Source of the DNA: Paraspadella gotoi
Taxonomy: Eukaryota; Chaetognatha
Length of the DNA stretch: 64,000 nt
Reading direction: 5' to 3'
Assembly: GCA_051294375.1 (NCBI GenBank)
Contig: CM119267.1
Span: forward strand, 24,254,137 to 24,318,136
The notes under the pieces are model-generated. The model had not been told where the DNA came from. It searched no databases and was given only the letters and a program-made list of their open reading frames with translations. Positions 44,881 through 57,413 of this stretch are shown piece by piece; position 1 is the first letter of the stretch; each line of letters opens with the position of its first letter. The translations under genes were made by a program, and so were the position numbers.

Positions 44881-47800
44881 TATATTTCCGATGTTAAAAG
44901 AATCCTTTTGACAGACAAAAGAAAACCCATTGGGTTAGCCTATATCCTTGGTCCAAAAGATGACAAACTGCAAGGTAAGAATATGCATTGATGCCAAGCC
45001 AGATGCAGGAGGTTCTTCTTTGGAATTCTCAACTGTTGTCTGCCCTGATTGCAAACAATCTTGTTGGCTGTTTTGATGAGATTTCGTGAAACATGAAATA
45101 GAATTCATGGACTGATGTTAAAGATTTTTTACCAAGTCAAGGTTGATTCCCGAAGATAGAGATGCATTCGCGTTTTTCGGTTTTGGCCGGGACAGGGAAG
45201 ATGAAAGAAGATCCATTCTGTCCATGAACCAATGCTTTCGGTCTTTTGGTGCCCAAACCAGCACCACACAAGCTTAGCACAACTTTGCTGGTCCAAGAAC
45301 ATTGCAACACATCAAACAAAGATAAGATGTTGATCGTCGACTACAGTAACACGATAAAGAGAAGAATGTATGTCTGATGAACATCTCACTTCCAAACCAA
45401 ATGTTTCTCAAGGAAAACAGCTCATGACCAATGACAAGTTACTTCAGGCAAGGTGGTTTGAGCTGGGGAAATTTGTGGTCAAACAGTAAAGAGTTGTGGC
45501 TGGTATGGATCCCTCATTCTGCTTGCAAAATCCATGCAAATGTTTTTGGACTCTGAAAAATCCCAACAGAAAAGGCTTGGGCAATATTTCTTGACTGTAA
45601 CAAACAGATTGTTTTGGTTTTAAAATAAGCTTTTAAAGTATGGGGGAAAAATCACGACAAGGAGAAAAGCTTCTTTCTCTCACTCTTCATCTTTTGACCA
45701 TTAGCTTTGGTGCAGCCTTATGTCTCATTGCGTAGACCAAACAAGTACAAAAGTTTTGTGCAAAACTGTTGGGATGAAATAATCTCTGAGGGAAGAAACA
45801 AGCTGATGAAAAAAATGGGCGAGAATCATTATTCATCTGAAAAAGGTTAGGATTCCATCGTTGGCTTCTGTCCAAAGACATGAAAGAAATCATCTCCAGA
45901 GAATTTGATATGTCTAGCGATGCGTCAAGGGAGGTTACGGGTTGCTGCGTATGAAAGACTGACAGATAAATGAAGGAAATATTAAAGTCTATTTTTTATT
46001 TGGGAAAGGCAAGGGATTCACTTCAATCCAACTACTATGGTTTACATGGGTTATCCCAAGGGAAAGAGTAGTCGCTGCCCTCTTCGCGGACGACTGCTGA
46101 TTATGTCAGTCAAGTTGATTATTCTAGGAACAAAACATGACTTCTGGGTCGACTCTACCTGTGGTCTTGAAACAATAAGAAATGAAAATGCCATTACAAA
46201 CAATTGCTTGCTAATCGCTTAATAGTAAATTCATGCTAAGGACTAAAGTGGAACAATTTTGGCGATACGTCCAATCAAAACAAAACCCAGCTGACCTCTG
46301 TTCACGAGCATTGTTGTGATGATCAGGATTGCCGTTGACATTTTACCACAATGTCCCTAACTATTGTTATGTAATAAGACATGAATGAGCCTACTGAGGG
46401 ATGCCATCTGCAGCTCAAGTCCTACGCCGATTCACCTGGACGTTCTTGCAGTGCTGCCAATTCAGGTCTCTAAAAATCAAAGAACTAGTATTCTTGATGA
46501 TCTGACAGCCAACATTTCTACTTGGATAAAAAATCATAAGAAGGCTTGCAATTCAGGCGCGTCATTTATCCCAACTAAAGGAAAAAATTATTCTTTCACT
46601 TGTCTGGAATACCAAAATGCAAGGAGCTCACGTTATAAACCTTTCCTTCAGAAAAAGCATTTCCACCGGCGAGAGAGTTTCTTTCTAAAGAGATTCTAAG
46701 TGTTCGTAAGAGTTCCATCAGAGGACCGCAATGCAATAAGCAATCAACTGCGACTTGAATGTCTTGGAACCAAAAACGAAAAGGGAATTATGTGGGTTTG
46801 CTTCTCCATTACAAGCATTTGATCCTTCTTTGGATGAAAATGGCATTATCCGACGTAGGCTGGTCGTTGCACAAGAGCAGTATTGACACCCGAATCCAAG
46901 CATGCCAGCCATCTTCCTCAAATGACAAAGTGTCCATTCTTTGATTCGATACACTCATGATTCTCTTGCCGCATGGTGGTACCTGAGCGACTCTTGCTGA
47001 GTTAAGACAAAAACGTTTGGATCACTAAAAAAGGACGGGCAACTGTAAAGAAAGTTTTATCTAGTTGCATTCCATGTAAAAGGCGATCATGGTCGTCCAC
47101 CTTAGAACAAAAAAATGGCTCTTACCGTATCGTTCGCATCAAATAGGCTACCCATTTGAAAGTCCACAGGGTTATACATTTGTCCATTTCTCCATAAGTC
47201 TGGGACAGAGAAGGAACATAAATTGGGTTTTAATTATTTACCATGCTATTACAGTAGAGCTGTGCCATTTAGAGGAATAATGGGGCTCTCTACTGCACAT
47301 TCTAAATGCTCTCGTCGATTCCGTGCCCGCATCACCCTGACCTGGAGACCATATGTCACGTACTTCCTGACCAATGGCACAACTTGTTGGGGCCAACAAA
47401 GAATTCTTAAGGCAGTCAATGAATGGAACTATATCCACAAGTCCATGCTATCCATGAACCGATCAACTATTGAATGGCACTTCCAATCCCCCTTCACTCT
47501 CCTCATGGGAGGTGTTTTGGGAAAGGTTTGTCAGAAACCAGTCAAACAACTCTTCATTTATTCTTGACAAAGGAGAAATAATTAAATCTGATACCTTCCC
47601 TACCGACTGTAACAGTTTCGGTGCCGAAGGCATAGTTAACTCGCCGCCCATGACACGAGATTCCAAATTGAAGCTAACGATCTTGAGGCCTTAACGCCGA
47701 CGCGATATGTATCTCATCCTGGTGTCACAGCGTTGGCGGTCCATCCTCTGAATTCATCCCCTCCCACGACGCAGCATGCACGTTTATCTGAATGCCTGGA

Positions 47801-48190
47801 AGCAGAGCCGCCAATGGCCGACGAATTTTGGCCGCCGTGGCAGGCGGAATTATTCCTTGGCTGCAATCTCGAATGGACTGGAGAAAAACCCTGCCAGGAA
47901 AATCTTCACAAAAAGGGCCCAGATTGGGTGCTCATCACAATATACTGGTTCCTCGTTGGGGCCAATGGCTGGTGGGTCCTATATTCGTACTCGGGCCCAG
48001 TCGTTTTGACCCTGACACGACTTTCCGCAAGTATGATATCCAGCCAGCTTGTACGTCGGTCTGTCTCTGGTCCGTACGGTTAGCGAATGGGAGGGAGGAA
48101 AATGAAAAACTTGCCTCCCGCGATCGCTCCTCCTTTGTGTTACTACTTGCAAAGTCTGTCTGTTTTCCACTGACGCATGGGGCGGTATCC
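44880..48190 (+). pseudogene. BEL/Pao pol: reverse transcriptase, RNase H, integrase (multiple frameshifts)
   Basis: RT: RICIDAKPDAGGSSLEF near 44980, LMRFRE near 45080, FYQVKV and DAFAFF near 45130-45180, FGAQTS near 45245, and IVDYSNT near 45340 at the YVDD position. Connection region: SFVQNCWDEIISEG near 45755. RNase H: DASREGYG-like near 45920, FWVDST near 46145, NENA near 46185, YVQSKQNPADLCSR near 46275. Integrase: HGGT and TLAELR near 46985, CIPCKRR near 47080 (zinc domain), TNGTTCWG near 47375 where DNGT is expected, IEWHFQSP near 47480, GIVNSPPMT near 47640, and a C-terminal W-rich domain to about 48190. The second catalytic Asp of integrase is Thr. Confidence 0.88.
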
Positions 48191-48450
48191 TGACCCTTCT
48201 TTCATTGATCGATAACGTTCCTCCTTTCAATTGAAGTGGATGAAATTAAACTGAATTTTCTTAAAAAATTTTCGTTCTAATACAGATTATGTCTTCTGAC
48301 TTTTAACATAGTTACCTTACTTGACTGGCTATCCTTTACTGTGATTTAAAATTGTTTATGATATTTATTATACATTTTAAAGACGTTATTATACTTTAAG
48401 TTCCTTTATCTATAAAAATTTATTTTTAAATCTGTCGGATAGATGGGGAT

Positions 48451-48966
48451 TGTTAAAATTTTTATTTGTTACGAGATAGTCTCTCCGGTTGTTTGCATGC
48501 CCTTTTTATTATTGAATTGCGTTTATTTTGTTGCTTCGAAGTATCTATTTGTATCAAGTATTTTAAACGTCGCTTCTCTGATTGTTAGTCCTATTGATTG
48601 GTACCTTAACCGAAAGAGTATAAAAGAGATGTGCTTACCTAAAACTAAGGATAAAGTTACCAAGATTCGTGACAGTCGGTAAGATTTAAAATGATATTTT
48701 GTAATTATGGGTTAAGCTAAAGTGCTATTTTAATTAAGTTCTTTTTTTTTTGTATTCTTTTAGAAATAGTTTCCTTGACTTTGCTTTTGTCTCCCTTCGT
48801 TTGCTTTATGTTCCTTCAATTTGCTCACGTCTTCACGGCCATGTTTATGTCTACTACAATATATTTACTAAATTTACATTGCTTCGAATCTCTATAAAAG
48901 TACAAATAGCCAAGTCAGAAAACACTAGCTCGCTCACGGTCCTTTACGGAAAATCCTCAATAATAT
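48451..48966 (+). repeat. BEL/Pao 3' LTR
   Basis: Matches the 5' LTR with scattered substitutions and small indels, including TATAAAAG at 48619-48626 and CACTAGCTCGCTCACGG near 48922. Similarity stops at CTCAATAAT, where (AT) and CT-rich sequence begins. The visible LTR divergence implies an old insertion. Confidence 0.85.
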
Positions 48967-48971
48967 TATAT

Positions 48972-49008
48972 ATTTCTCTCTCAATCTCTCTCTCTCTCTC
49001 TCACACAC
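48972..49008. repeat. CT-rich microsatellite
   Basis: Short CT/CA tract directly after the 3' LTR. Confidence 0.9.
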
Positions 49009-49044
49009 CCTCAATGTACGAAACGACGTTTCATACGGCTCCTC

Positions 49045-49262
49045 GAGCTTCATTATATTGGAGTGGCAATAAATAGGAATAGCATTAGATCAGAGTGGTA
49101 ATAAATAAGAATAGCATTAGATAATAATTGCAGTAAAAAAGAAAATTATTAGATCAAAATAATATTAAATAGTGATTTTGTAGTATTAGATCGGCGCGGT
49201 ATAAAATTAGAATAGCATTTAATTAAATTAACAAAAAATAGGAATGACATTAGATTACGTTT
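49045..49262. repeat. Degenerate ~34-bp tandem repeat
   Basis: Units carry GGNAATAAATAGGAATAGCATTAGAT; at least five diverged copies. Confidence 0.7.
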
Positions 49263-49404
49263 CCATCTCACCACAACCTCAACGATGCCATCTTACCACT
49301 TCCCCCAACGGTGCCATCATGCCAGAGGCCAACGTCGGTCGTCTACTCCAAAACCCATAAAATCGAGATGCAGCTGTGAATCCTGTGAACTCCCCCCCCC
49401 CTCG

Positions 49405-49625
49405 TTAGAGGTGACACGATTTCGTCGTGTCACGTCTTCTTGACGCCATTTTGTCATTCTTTGGTTGTGCCAAGTCTTTTTCGACACGGTTTTGAAATTA
49501 TTTCGCCGTGACTTGTCTTTTTAGAAACGGTTTTGCCATTTTTTTGTCATTCTGACAAGGTTAGGTAATTTTTTGGTGGTGTCTCGTATTTTGTTTTGTC
49601 AAGTCTACTTGACACGGTTTTGTCA
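49405..49625. repeat. Degenerate ~50-bp repeat (GACACGGTTTTG-type)
   Basis: Recurring words CGTGTCACGTCTTCTTGACGCC, CAAGTCTTTTTCGACACGGTTTTG and CAAGTCTACTTGACACGGTTTTG. Each unit itself contains short inverted CAAG...CTTG sequence. Units are diverged. Confidence 0.6.
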
Positions 49626-49898
49626 TTCCTTGCATGTATTTAAAATTCACTCACCCTCTCTTTATTTTACGACACGTTTTAGAGAAAACCGTTTGATATT
49701 TTACTTTAGCTTAAATTTTAAATCAGAATTATCTTCGACATGGCATCTGAGTATTTGTTCAGAGATCAGTCTATCGGTCCATTGGTCAATAATGTTCAAT
49801 TTTGTCCCTCCATCTGTCAGTCTGTCCATGGGACAAAAGTATGGCTGGCAAACGCTGACACTCTCGGTTGGCACTTATCCTGAAAAAAGAGAAGAAGA

Positions 49899-49900
49899 AA

Positions 49901-49938
<38 letters not shown>
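49899..49938. repeat. (GAC)n trinucleotide
   Basis: About 13 GAC units, giving poly-Asp in the + frame. The 184-codon frame that contains it also translates the following CT tract and is not credible as a gene. Confidence 0.96.
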
Positions 49939-49940
<2 letters not shown>

Positions 49941-49994
49941 TAAAAGGCAATCGGACCTTCGAAGTGGAGAGGTGAAAGCCTTGGCAAAGAATCT

Positions 49995-50007
49995 CAATCT
50001 CTCTCTC

Positions 50008-50057
<50 letters not shown>
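49995..50057. repeat. (CT)n microsatellite
   Basis: CT run with one TAT interruption. Confidence 0.97.
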
Positions 50058-50059
<2 letters not shown>

Positions 50060-50099
50060 GGAAGCCGTTATCTCGCACGGCGAACCATGTTCCGCCCTT

Positions 50100-50375
50100 T
50101 TGTGGCGTAAAAAAAAAAATAATTTGAAAAGGTAAACAAATCGGATTAAGTTTACGAAACAAAATGACGGTTAAAGGAGAAAAGGAAAATGGGATAAAAA
50201 GGGGATAAACGGGGATTAATAAAATTACAAATTTAATATCAAGGATTAGATATTTGTTAATTTTCATTTCAAAGGATTACCTACTGGTTTATTTGACTCG
50301 AGAATCGAGAAAAGGTTCGAAATCATTTCTAAGAAATTCTCCAAACTCGGCCTCTCGGTCGGGTCTTTGAATTGG
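50100..50375. other. No gene seen
   Basis: AT-rich sequence leading into purine-rich DNA. Confidence 0.5.
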
Positions 50376-50377
50376 CG

Positions 50378-50801
50378 GGAAAAAAGAAAAAAAGGAAGGA
50401 AAAAAGGAAAGAAAAAAGGAAAGAAAAAAGGAAAAAAGAAAAAAGAAAAATAAAGAAGTAGATAAAGAAAAAAGAAAAAATGAAAGAAAAAATAACAAAA
50501 AAGGAAAGAAAAAAGGAAAAAAAGAAAAAAGGAAAGAAAAAAAAGAAAAAATAGGTAAAGAAAAAAGAAAAAATTAAAGAAAAAAGAAAAAAAGAAAAAA
50601 GGAAAGAGAAAATATTAAGAGAAAAGAGAAAAAAAGAAAAAGCAAAGAAAAAAGAAAAAAAGAAAAAAAGAAAAAAGGAAAGAAAAATGAAATTGGTTGA
50701 GATGAAAGAAGAAACCGAAAACCTTTTATGACTTCCATAAAAAGAATTATTTTTCTTTCTTAAAAAAGGAGGAAAAAAGCTAGACAAAACAGGAAAGAAA
50801 T

Positions 50802-50832
<31 letters not shown>

Positions 50833-50844
50833 TCAGATAAAAAA

Positions 50845-50927
<83 letters not shown>

Positions 50928-50935
50928 GAGTATTA
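50378..50935. repeat. Polypurine A-rich tract ending in (GAAA)n
   Basis: AAAAAAGGAAAGAAA-type sequence at 50378-50690, then (GAAA)n at 50795-50930 with one interruption. Confidence 0.95.
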
Positions 50936-51650
50936 TTATTATTAGATAAGGAAAAAAATTCCTTCTTAATTATTTATAAATTTTAATATATTTAATTTTA
51001 ATATTTTTATATATTTAATTTATTTATTCATTCGACTTAAAAAAAGATTCAATTTTTTGGTCTTTCTTTCTTTCTCTCCTGATGTCGCTGTCTTCCTTTG
51101 TGATTTTGTGGCTTTGGATAAACATATGGTCTGACCAAATGACCAGATGACCGGAAAAAAGGGATGTGAGAAAAAAAAGGAGAATAAGTTAGAATTAGTG
51201 AGAAGAAGAAAAGGAAAAATAAGGACAGAAAAAAAATGGTAAGGAGTTGTCGACGTTTCGCCGCCGATGCTCATTTTTGTTTAAAAATGACCAATTTTAG
51301 AAAATATTTAATTTCTTCCTTGATTTATTGATCGAATGAACGATCGATTGATTGATTGATTGATTGATTGATTTATGCAACCTTTGTTGTGGTATTATGC
51401 TATTAATCCGTTTCCTACTCTCTAACCCAAAACAAACAAACAAAGATGGCCGCAAGAATAAAAAAAAAAAATTGAACTTGAATCTTCTCCCGCTGCTGCC
51501 ACAACTCTGTCGCCGCTGCTGCCGCCGCCGCTGCCGCCCACGCGGTCGTCACCGCTGAGCCGACATCCCCTCGTCCAGCGAGGGCCACAAAATCGACAAA
51601 ATCCACAGACGGGGGAAAAAAATTGAATTTCGTTCTGAGGGATTAGATGA
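50936..51650. other. No confirmed gene; (GATT)n and (CTG/CCG)n runs
   Basis: Contains GATT repeats at 51345-51372 and a CTGCCG-rich stretch at 51488-51540. Short frames here encode homopolymeric Ala or Arg/Cys and are not credited. Confidence 0.5.
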
Positions 51651-51654
51651 GCTT

Positions 51655-51708
51655 TGAGAGAGAGAGAGAGAGAGAGAGATGAGATGAGAGAGAGAGAGAG
51701 AGAGACAT
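51655..51708. repeat. (GA)n microsatellite
   Basis: Two GA tracts separated by ATGAGATG. Confidence 0.96.
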
Positions 51709-51904
51709 AGAGATGACTTATCGTATGAAAAAATCAAACGCGACGCGGTTTTTTGTGTGTCTTTTGTTTTTTTGTTTTGGACAAACTTTGCTCTTCTTAG
51801 TTTTTATAAATGTGACAAAATTGATTTTCCTTGTTTGTTGGTTTACATTCAAAACAAATCATCTAATAAAAACTAAATAAATTGTTAAACAATTTATTAA
51901 AATA

Positions 51905-52352
51905 TTTCTCTTTCTTTCTCCTTCTCCTTTTCTTCTTCTATTTTTTTGGTTTTTATTTTTCTTTTTCTTAATATTCTTTACTTTCATTTCTTTCATTCCT
52001 TTTTCTAACTTCCTTTCTTTTTGCTTTTCAATCTCTTCCTTTCTTTTCCCTTTTCCTTCTCTTCGTTTCTTTTCCCTTTTCCTTCTCTTCGTTTCTTTTC
52101 CAGTTTCCTTCTCTTCCTTTCTTTTCCCTTTTCAATCTCTTTCTTTCTTTTCCCTTTTACATCTCTTTCTTTCTTTTTCCTTTTTCATCTCTTCCTTTCT
52201 TTTCTCTTTTCCATATCTTCCTTTCTTTTCCCTTTTCCATCTCTTTCTTTCTTTTCCCTTTTTAATCTCTTCCTTTCTTTTCTCTTTTCCTTCTCTTCCT
52301 TTCTTTTCCCTTTTTCATCTCTTCCTTTCTTTTCTTTTTTCCTTTTCCTTTT
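51905..52352. repeat. Pyrimidine ~26-bp minisatellite
   Basis: Units close to TTCCTTTCTTTTCCCTTTTC followed by CATCTC or CTTCTC. The complement resembles the purine array at 33020-33990 in composition. Confidence 0.92.
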
Positions 52353-52419
52353 AGGGATTTTTCATTCTGACCGTCGATGGCCTTTCTGCTTAAAGGCATC
52401 CGCCATCTGGACTTTGCCT

Positions 52420-52503
52420 CTCTCTCTCTCTCTCNNNNNNNNNNNNNNNNNNNNNNNNNTCTCTCTCTCTCTCTCTCTCTTCTCATTCTCTCTCTCTCTC
52501 TCC
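52420..52503. repeat. (CT)n microsatellite containing a 25-N gap
   Basis: CT on both sides of N at 52435-52459, so the gap is an unresolved microsatellite length. Confidence 0.97.
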
Positions 52504-53755
52504 TCACTTAATAATATAACGAACCAGCAATCACCTTCCTCGTTAACTTCTGCTTTGAATCCCTCGCGATTTGACGACCTCTCATCGACGATCGCGCGTC
52601 CTCTCTCTGTCTTTCCTCTTCTATCTCTCTCATTCTAGTCTCTCTCTCTCTCGTCGCGATTCTTGACGACCTCCTTCAGACTGCCGAACTTTTTCATAGA
52701 ATCGCCGAACTATAGCAGAGGTCCTTTCCAAAGAATCTCGGGTGCTGTGAGCGCTGGTCGTGGAAACTGTTTTTGGTCTCTCCACGACGGCGAGGCTCGA
52801 CTAGCAACCTCCAAAATGTTTCAGTTTTTGATTTGTTGTATCGGCCGAGCCTGTTTGAAAAGTTTGCAAGGGTGAGTAGGCACTACGGAAGGATCTCCAA
52901 GTCCTAGATGTCGCCTGGGTCCATGACCGAATGTGTTCGGGGCGCTCTATTGCCCCTCGTATTCTCACGAGCTCCACAATCTCGGACCATCTTAATACTG
53001 AATGGGGCCACCAAATTGGAGAGAAAGGCTGTCCTATTCTGGACCTCGGGCAAGATAACCAAAATTTACAATAAATGAAAAATACTAACCTCATATTTGA
53101 AATAGAACAAAATAACTCAATAACCGAAAGAGAATTGTGGAGAAACGAAGGAGGCGGGTTTTTAATTTTATTCCGCTCTATTTTTCACTTGAGGTAGCCA
53201 CATCTTAGGGTTGGCACCTCTAACTTCTATTATTGCGGTTGGAATCAATAGGGAAAGCCGCCAAAAAAATGGAAAGGCAAGCAACTGAGAAAGGAAAGTT
53301 TTTAGTGTAGAACTCTAAATCAGTATGGACACGGTATTGGATAGCCGTGACCATACCCGGGGCCGCGGGGTATCTCAACGGCAAACTGCATAGGGGGCTG
53401 GAGCGTTGTGCACCCTAAAGCCTATGGACCGCCTCCTGTCCACTGAGGCATGTTGTATACCGGCACGTCACATTTAAGCCAGAACCGGATACACCACAGG
53501 GAGTATTTGATCCCACGGGATCACGCACGGATGGAATGAGATGATTTAGCCTGCTCAGCCATTGAGACGAAGTGCTGAGGATGGACCAGGCAATGAGGCA
53601 CGCTTTAAGTCTTGCTGCCAACAGGATCCCCCGCACCACAAGACGGTTATTGCGGCGAATGCAACACAAGGGGGCAAACGAACCCTCACAATCCTAAAGG
53701 AGAAGGGAGATGTCATCAGAAAAGAGGAGGTTATTGAGAAAGTACGATGACAATT
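52504..53755. other. Unassigned sequence; no confirmed gene
   Basis: More balanced composition than its surroundings. A short frame starts at 52816 (MFQFLICCIGRACLK) and meets a GGGTGAGT donor-like site at 52869. The 53330-53700 interval is GC-richer with no long frame. I do not recognise any product; it could be an old transposable element. Confidence 0.35.
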
Positions 53756-53870
53756 GCATAAGAGTGGAAGAGGAGGAGAGAGAGGACGAGGGAGAGAGGG
53801 AAGAGAAGGAGAGAAGAGGAGAGAGAGCGAAGCAGAAGAGAGAGAGAGTGCCGAGATAGATACCTGGTAG
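53756..53870. repeat. GA-rich imperfect tract
   Basis: AGGAGAGAG-type purine sequence. Confidence 0.85.
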
Positions 53871-56800
53871 TTCGCCGAGAATAGTGACATAAAAGGATGC
53901 ATATGCCCTTAGCGTCTTTCGCAAATAGCGCCGGTGATATGCATACCCCTAATCGAATTACTAGAGACACGTACCAAAGCAGAAGCGCCGAGACACAACA
54001 GAGTGAGACAAGACCGGATATATGACGATGATTCGAAGAGGATTATGAGAGAGAGTACAACATAATATAGGACAAACCCAAGAGAAGGAGGGAAGAAATA
54101 AAGCTCGCGATGAACAACCAAACCCTCTTGGGGATAAATTTCTAAACGAGGGTTGTCTCCGTTTAGAGGGGAAATACTAGTATAATTCGATAAACACCTT
54201 ATATCTTTGGCTTATTACTTATTCGCGCGCGTTCTATTTTCCTGTCTTCTGTGCTTACTCCTTCACAAGTCTCTGATCCGCTCTGGCCTCTCTCTGTCAC
54301 TGGCATGTTTCCTATACCGGCATCCGTCTACCATCCTCCTCCCATCCTCTCTCTCTTCCCTCTTCTAAGGCCAGAACACTCCGGGATAAGTCCCCTCTCG
54401 GGATTTCGAACCTACGGGACGCCAGGGCGGATTGGATATGGACGAAGATCTACGTCTCTGCCTCTCATCGCTCCTCCTCCTTCATCTCCTCCTATTTGAG
54501 ACCTGTCCTTTCTCCCTCCATAGGCTCGAGACTAGCTACAGCTCAGTGTACCGGCTCAGCTCTTAAAGTCTTCCGCTGCCCACCACTCTCCTTCTCACAT
54601 CCCTGCATTTTTTAAAATACTTCGATGTCCAACTCGCCTTTTCCGAGCTCAGTATTCATCCTCCAACTATATTCACATGCTTTTTATTCTTCTTTCCCTA
54701 GATCAAGTATACATCTTTTCTCTTTTTCACATTCTTTTCTTGACCTCTTACCAATAATTATCACTTTATCCCATACAAATATCCAGTTTCTTGTTGACTT
54801 TCACATAAATTCTTGTCTTCCGTTTTGTCTTATGTCGTTCTCACAAGAATTATCACTATGTTCCATTCCTCGCTTAGTTTACCCTAACTCAAATGAAAGT
54901 TTAAAGGTAAAGTCAGAAAAATTTAAAACACTCTGACGGAAGGTATGATCAGGAATCAAGGGTTCCGAGAGTAAGTAAAATGTGTAAAGTGGGACTAAGA
55001 GGAGAAGAGGCTTGGAGATGGAGGTAAGGTATGATAGAGAAGGTAGTACGAGGAATATTTGAGGGAGTTAGCGAGGAGAGGAGAGGTAAGATGCGAGAGT
55101 ATTGGAGTATGATTTGAAGTAAGTGCTACAGAGGGAGGAGGGCCGCTTACACAGTGAGAGTAAAGTTTCATTGTTTTGTTGTCATCATTTCCCTAATATA
55201 ATCTTAGAAAGAGATTTGAGTAGGCAAGACAGCATATTTCCCGTATACTTCCACATCTGAGGTAGGAGGAGCACGATAATCATGAAATTTACTTACGATA
55301 TAGAGAGCGAAAATTACTGGAGGCAAAGTCCACCATCACTTAGAATAAAAACGACGACATATTAAGAAATATAAGAGAGAGGCAGAAACACACATTAGAT
55401 TTATAACTTCGAAGTTTCTCGACGCCAACCGGTGAAAACAGCCCGCTACTCAAGATCATCATGTAAAATTCTGTAAATACATTGATCCCTCCGGTATATG
55501 CGCACCATCCGAGATACACCGCACTGTATCATATTTTAATAATAGTTATAGCAACGGCAGGAGCCGTAAAAAAAAATTAAGATTAATCAGACCGGTATAT
55601 ATCAGATGACTGTCGACCGAAAGAGCAAAAAACTGAATAATGCAGGTTTAATAAAAATTAATAAGATTCCTCGAGTCTCTTTTCTCTCGTCAGAGGATCT
55701 CAACTGGTTTTAGAAAGAGAAAGTATAAATTTTCGTCGTCCAGAGATTTAGTGCCACACGACAGGAAAAAAATGCCAGCGGTTATTGTGCCAGTTTCTGA
55801 ACTCTGTACCTAACATTAGTCCTGCAGCTAGAGGTGGGTGGAGAACGTCCCGTCCAGCTTACAAGTATTGACACTAAAGGGTCGCGCAACGCGAGACCGG
55901 TTTGGTGGGAAGAAGAGAAATCCGCCCATCTGACTGGGAAAAACCAACGGGAGCCATGCCGCGGAAAAGATGGAAAGTCAGGCGGGGTGGCGATAAAAGA
56001 GAGAAATGAAGTGTTGTCACAAAAAAGGATAAAAAAGGAAAAGGTACAATATTGTCCTTTTAAGCGAATGCGTTAAGAGTTTTATTTAGCTTAGTAAAAA
56101 GGCAAACATAAATCCACCAAGAATAACCGAGCGTGATAGGAATATACCAGAGAAAAATGAAATGGATAAGGATTTATAAATTGGTTAGTTTTTAGAGCCT
56201 TAGAATAATAGATCAAGAATTATTAGGAGGGAACTCTTTTTGTTGTAGCAAGTCACAGTCCAATCTAAAACAAATGAGTAACAACTTGTTCAATGATTGA
56301 TTGCGATTTTTGCGCGCGTTGATTTTTTTTATGTCCAAAACAGCTCAAATTACTATTTCTTCAAAAGAAAGAAAGTTTGATTAACTCAAACATAAAAACC
56401 ACCAAGCTGTTCCAAAAGTCACGGGGCAAGAATAGTTCTAATTGATTTATTAAATGACAGGACTATTGGCACTCTCTGGTAATTAATGATACGTTTACCA
56501 TCTGTTCCATACTCACTTCAATGTAGTTTCCCGCGATTTCACTTTCCTCAACACCGAATTATCCGCTCAAATAAATACCTACCTCGTCCTACTCCAGAAA
56601 GCTTCCTCGAGATAATTTCTCAAAATAAACAACAGTAGAAATGAAAAATCTAACTAAATCATTAAACATTATTGTCGTACCTGGTGTACTGGAACAGTGG
56701 AGGATACTAGTGGTCTCGCATTACTCTGCTTTCATTATAGAACAACATAAAACAAGAGGAGAGGAGAGCATGCAGCATAGATAGATGAGCACAGAGATGC

Positions 56801-57130
56801 ATGTAGATCGCAAGAGAGATCCGCACCTGTACCACGCACGAGAGAGAGAGAGAGACATGTCCGTCTCGTTCAAGTCCTCCTTCTCCCGATCCCTCGCCTT
56901 CCTCTACTACAGCACTGCGCTCTTTTCCCTCTAAATTTTGTTTCCCTCGATCATATCCCACAACTTACGTTCTTCTATATATTCTCTTGCACTCGTTCCC
57001 AATAATATCTCTTGCCCAATTTTTTACCTTAAACTGTGGTTTCTGATATATTGACTATATAACCTACACTAATCCTACACTCACAATCTGCGAACACGTA
57101 AGTAGAGAAAGAAAAAGTACAAACTTCCCC
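53871..57130. other. Long stretch without recognisable genes
   Basis: Mixed DNA with no domain I can identify. There is a CT/CCTCC-rich part at 54230-54540, an AGG-rich part at 54990-55160, and short frames of 80-100 codons (54251, 54625, 55834) without recognisable motifs. Individual exons of a gene with large introns cannot be excluded. Confidence 0.4.
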
Positions 57131-57137
57131 CACCGAA

Positions 57138-57413
57138 ATGACGCTCGAGATACGACGACGACGAACGACGACGGACGACGTCTTCGACGTTTCGACGGCG
57201 CAATTGAACGTGGCGGATCAACGCCGTGGAATTTTGAAGGAGACCAGGCGCCGCAAGTCCGGCGTCGGCGCCGAAAATCACGATCGGAAACGCCGTCGGA
57301 GCGATCGGCGTGAAAACTGGTTAGACATACCAGTTTTAGTTTGCAGCGCGAGTACTCTATTATTCGGGCCTGTTTATTTAACTGTCTTTGGGTTATGTCC
57401 CTTATCTTTTTAA
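57138..57413 (+). CDS. Unrecognised 91-codon frame (doubtful)
   Basis: Starts ATGACG after CACCGAA. The first two thirds are Arg/Asp-rich, with CGA and GACGAC triplet repeats near the start. The last 33 residues form one hydrophobic segment (IPVLVCSASTLLF onward). The surrounding CpG-rich DNA contrasts with its AT-rich neighbourhood. No family recognised. It may be a chance frame opened by the GAC-rich sequence. Confidence 0.15.
   Translation: MTLEIRRRRTTTDDVFDVSTAQLNVADQRRGILKETRRRKSGVGAENHDRKRRRSDRRENWLDIPVLVCSASTLLFGPVYLTVFGLCPLSF

Larger units (their letters stand above)
40890..48966 (+). mobile_element. BEL/Pao LTR retrotransposon (degenerate)
   Basis: Two direct repeats of about 490-515 bp (40890-41377 and 48451-48966), both beginning TGTTAAA, bracket about 7 kb whose distal half encodes reverse transcriptase, RNase H and integrase remnants in BEL/Pao order on the + strand. 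A purine tract (AGATGGGGAT, 48441-48450) directly precedes the 3' LTR, as expected for second-strand priming. Frames are broken throughout, so the copy is inactive. The 3' LTR ends against a CT-rich stretch, and no target-site duplication is visible. Confidence 0.9.

Noticed and set aside
49573-50127. 184-codon frame with poly-Asp and Ser-Leu run
   Set aside because: Combines a GAC repeat and a CT repeat; flanks have no recognisable domain.
52021-52638. 205-codon Ser/Phe/Leu frame
   Set aside because: Pyrimidine minisatellite and CT tract across an N gap.
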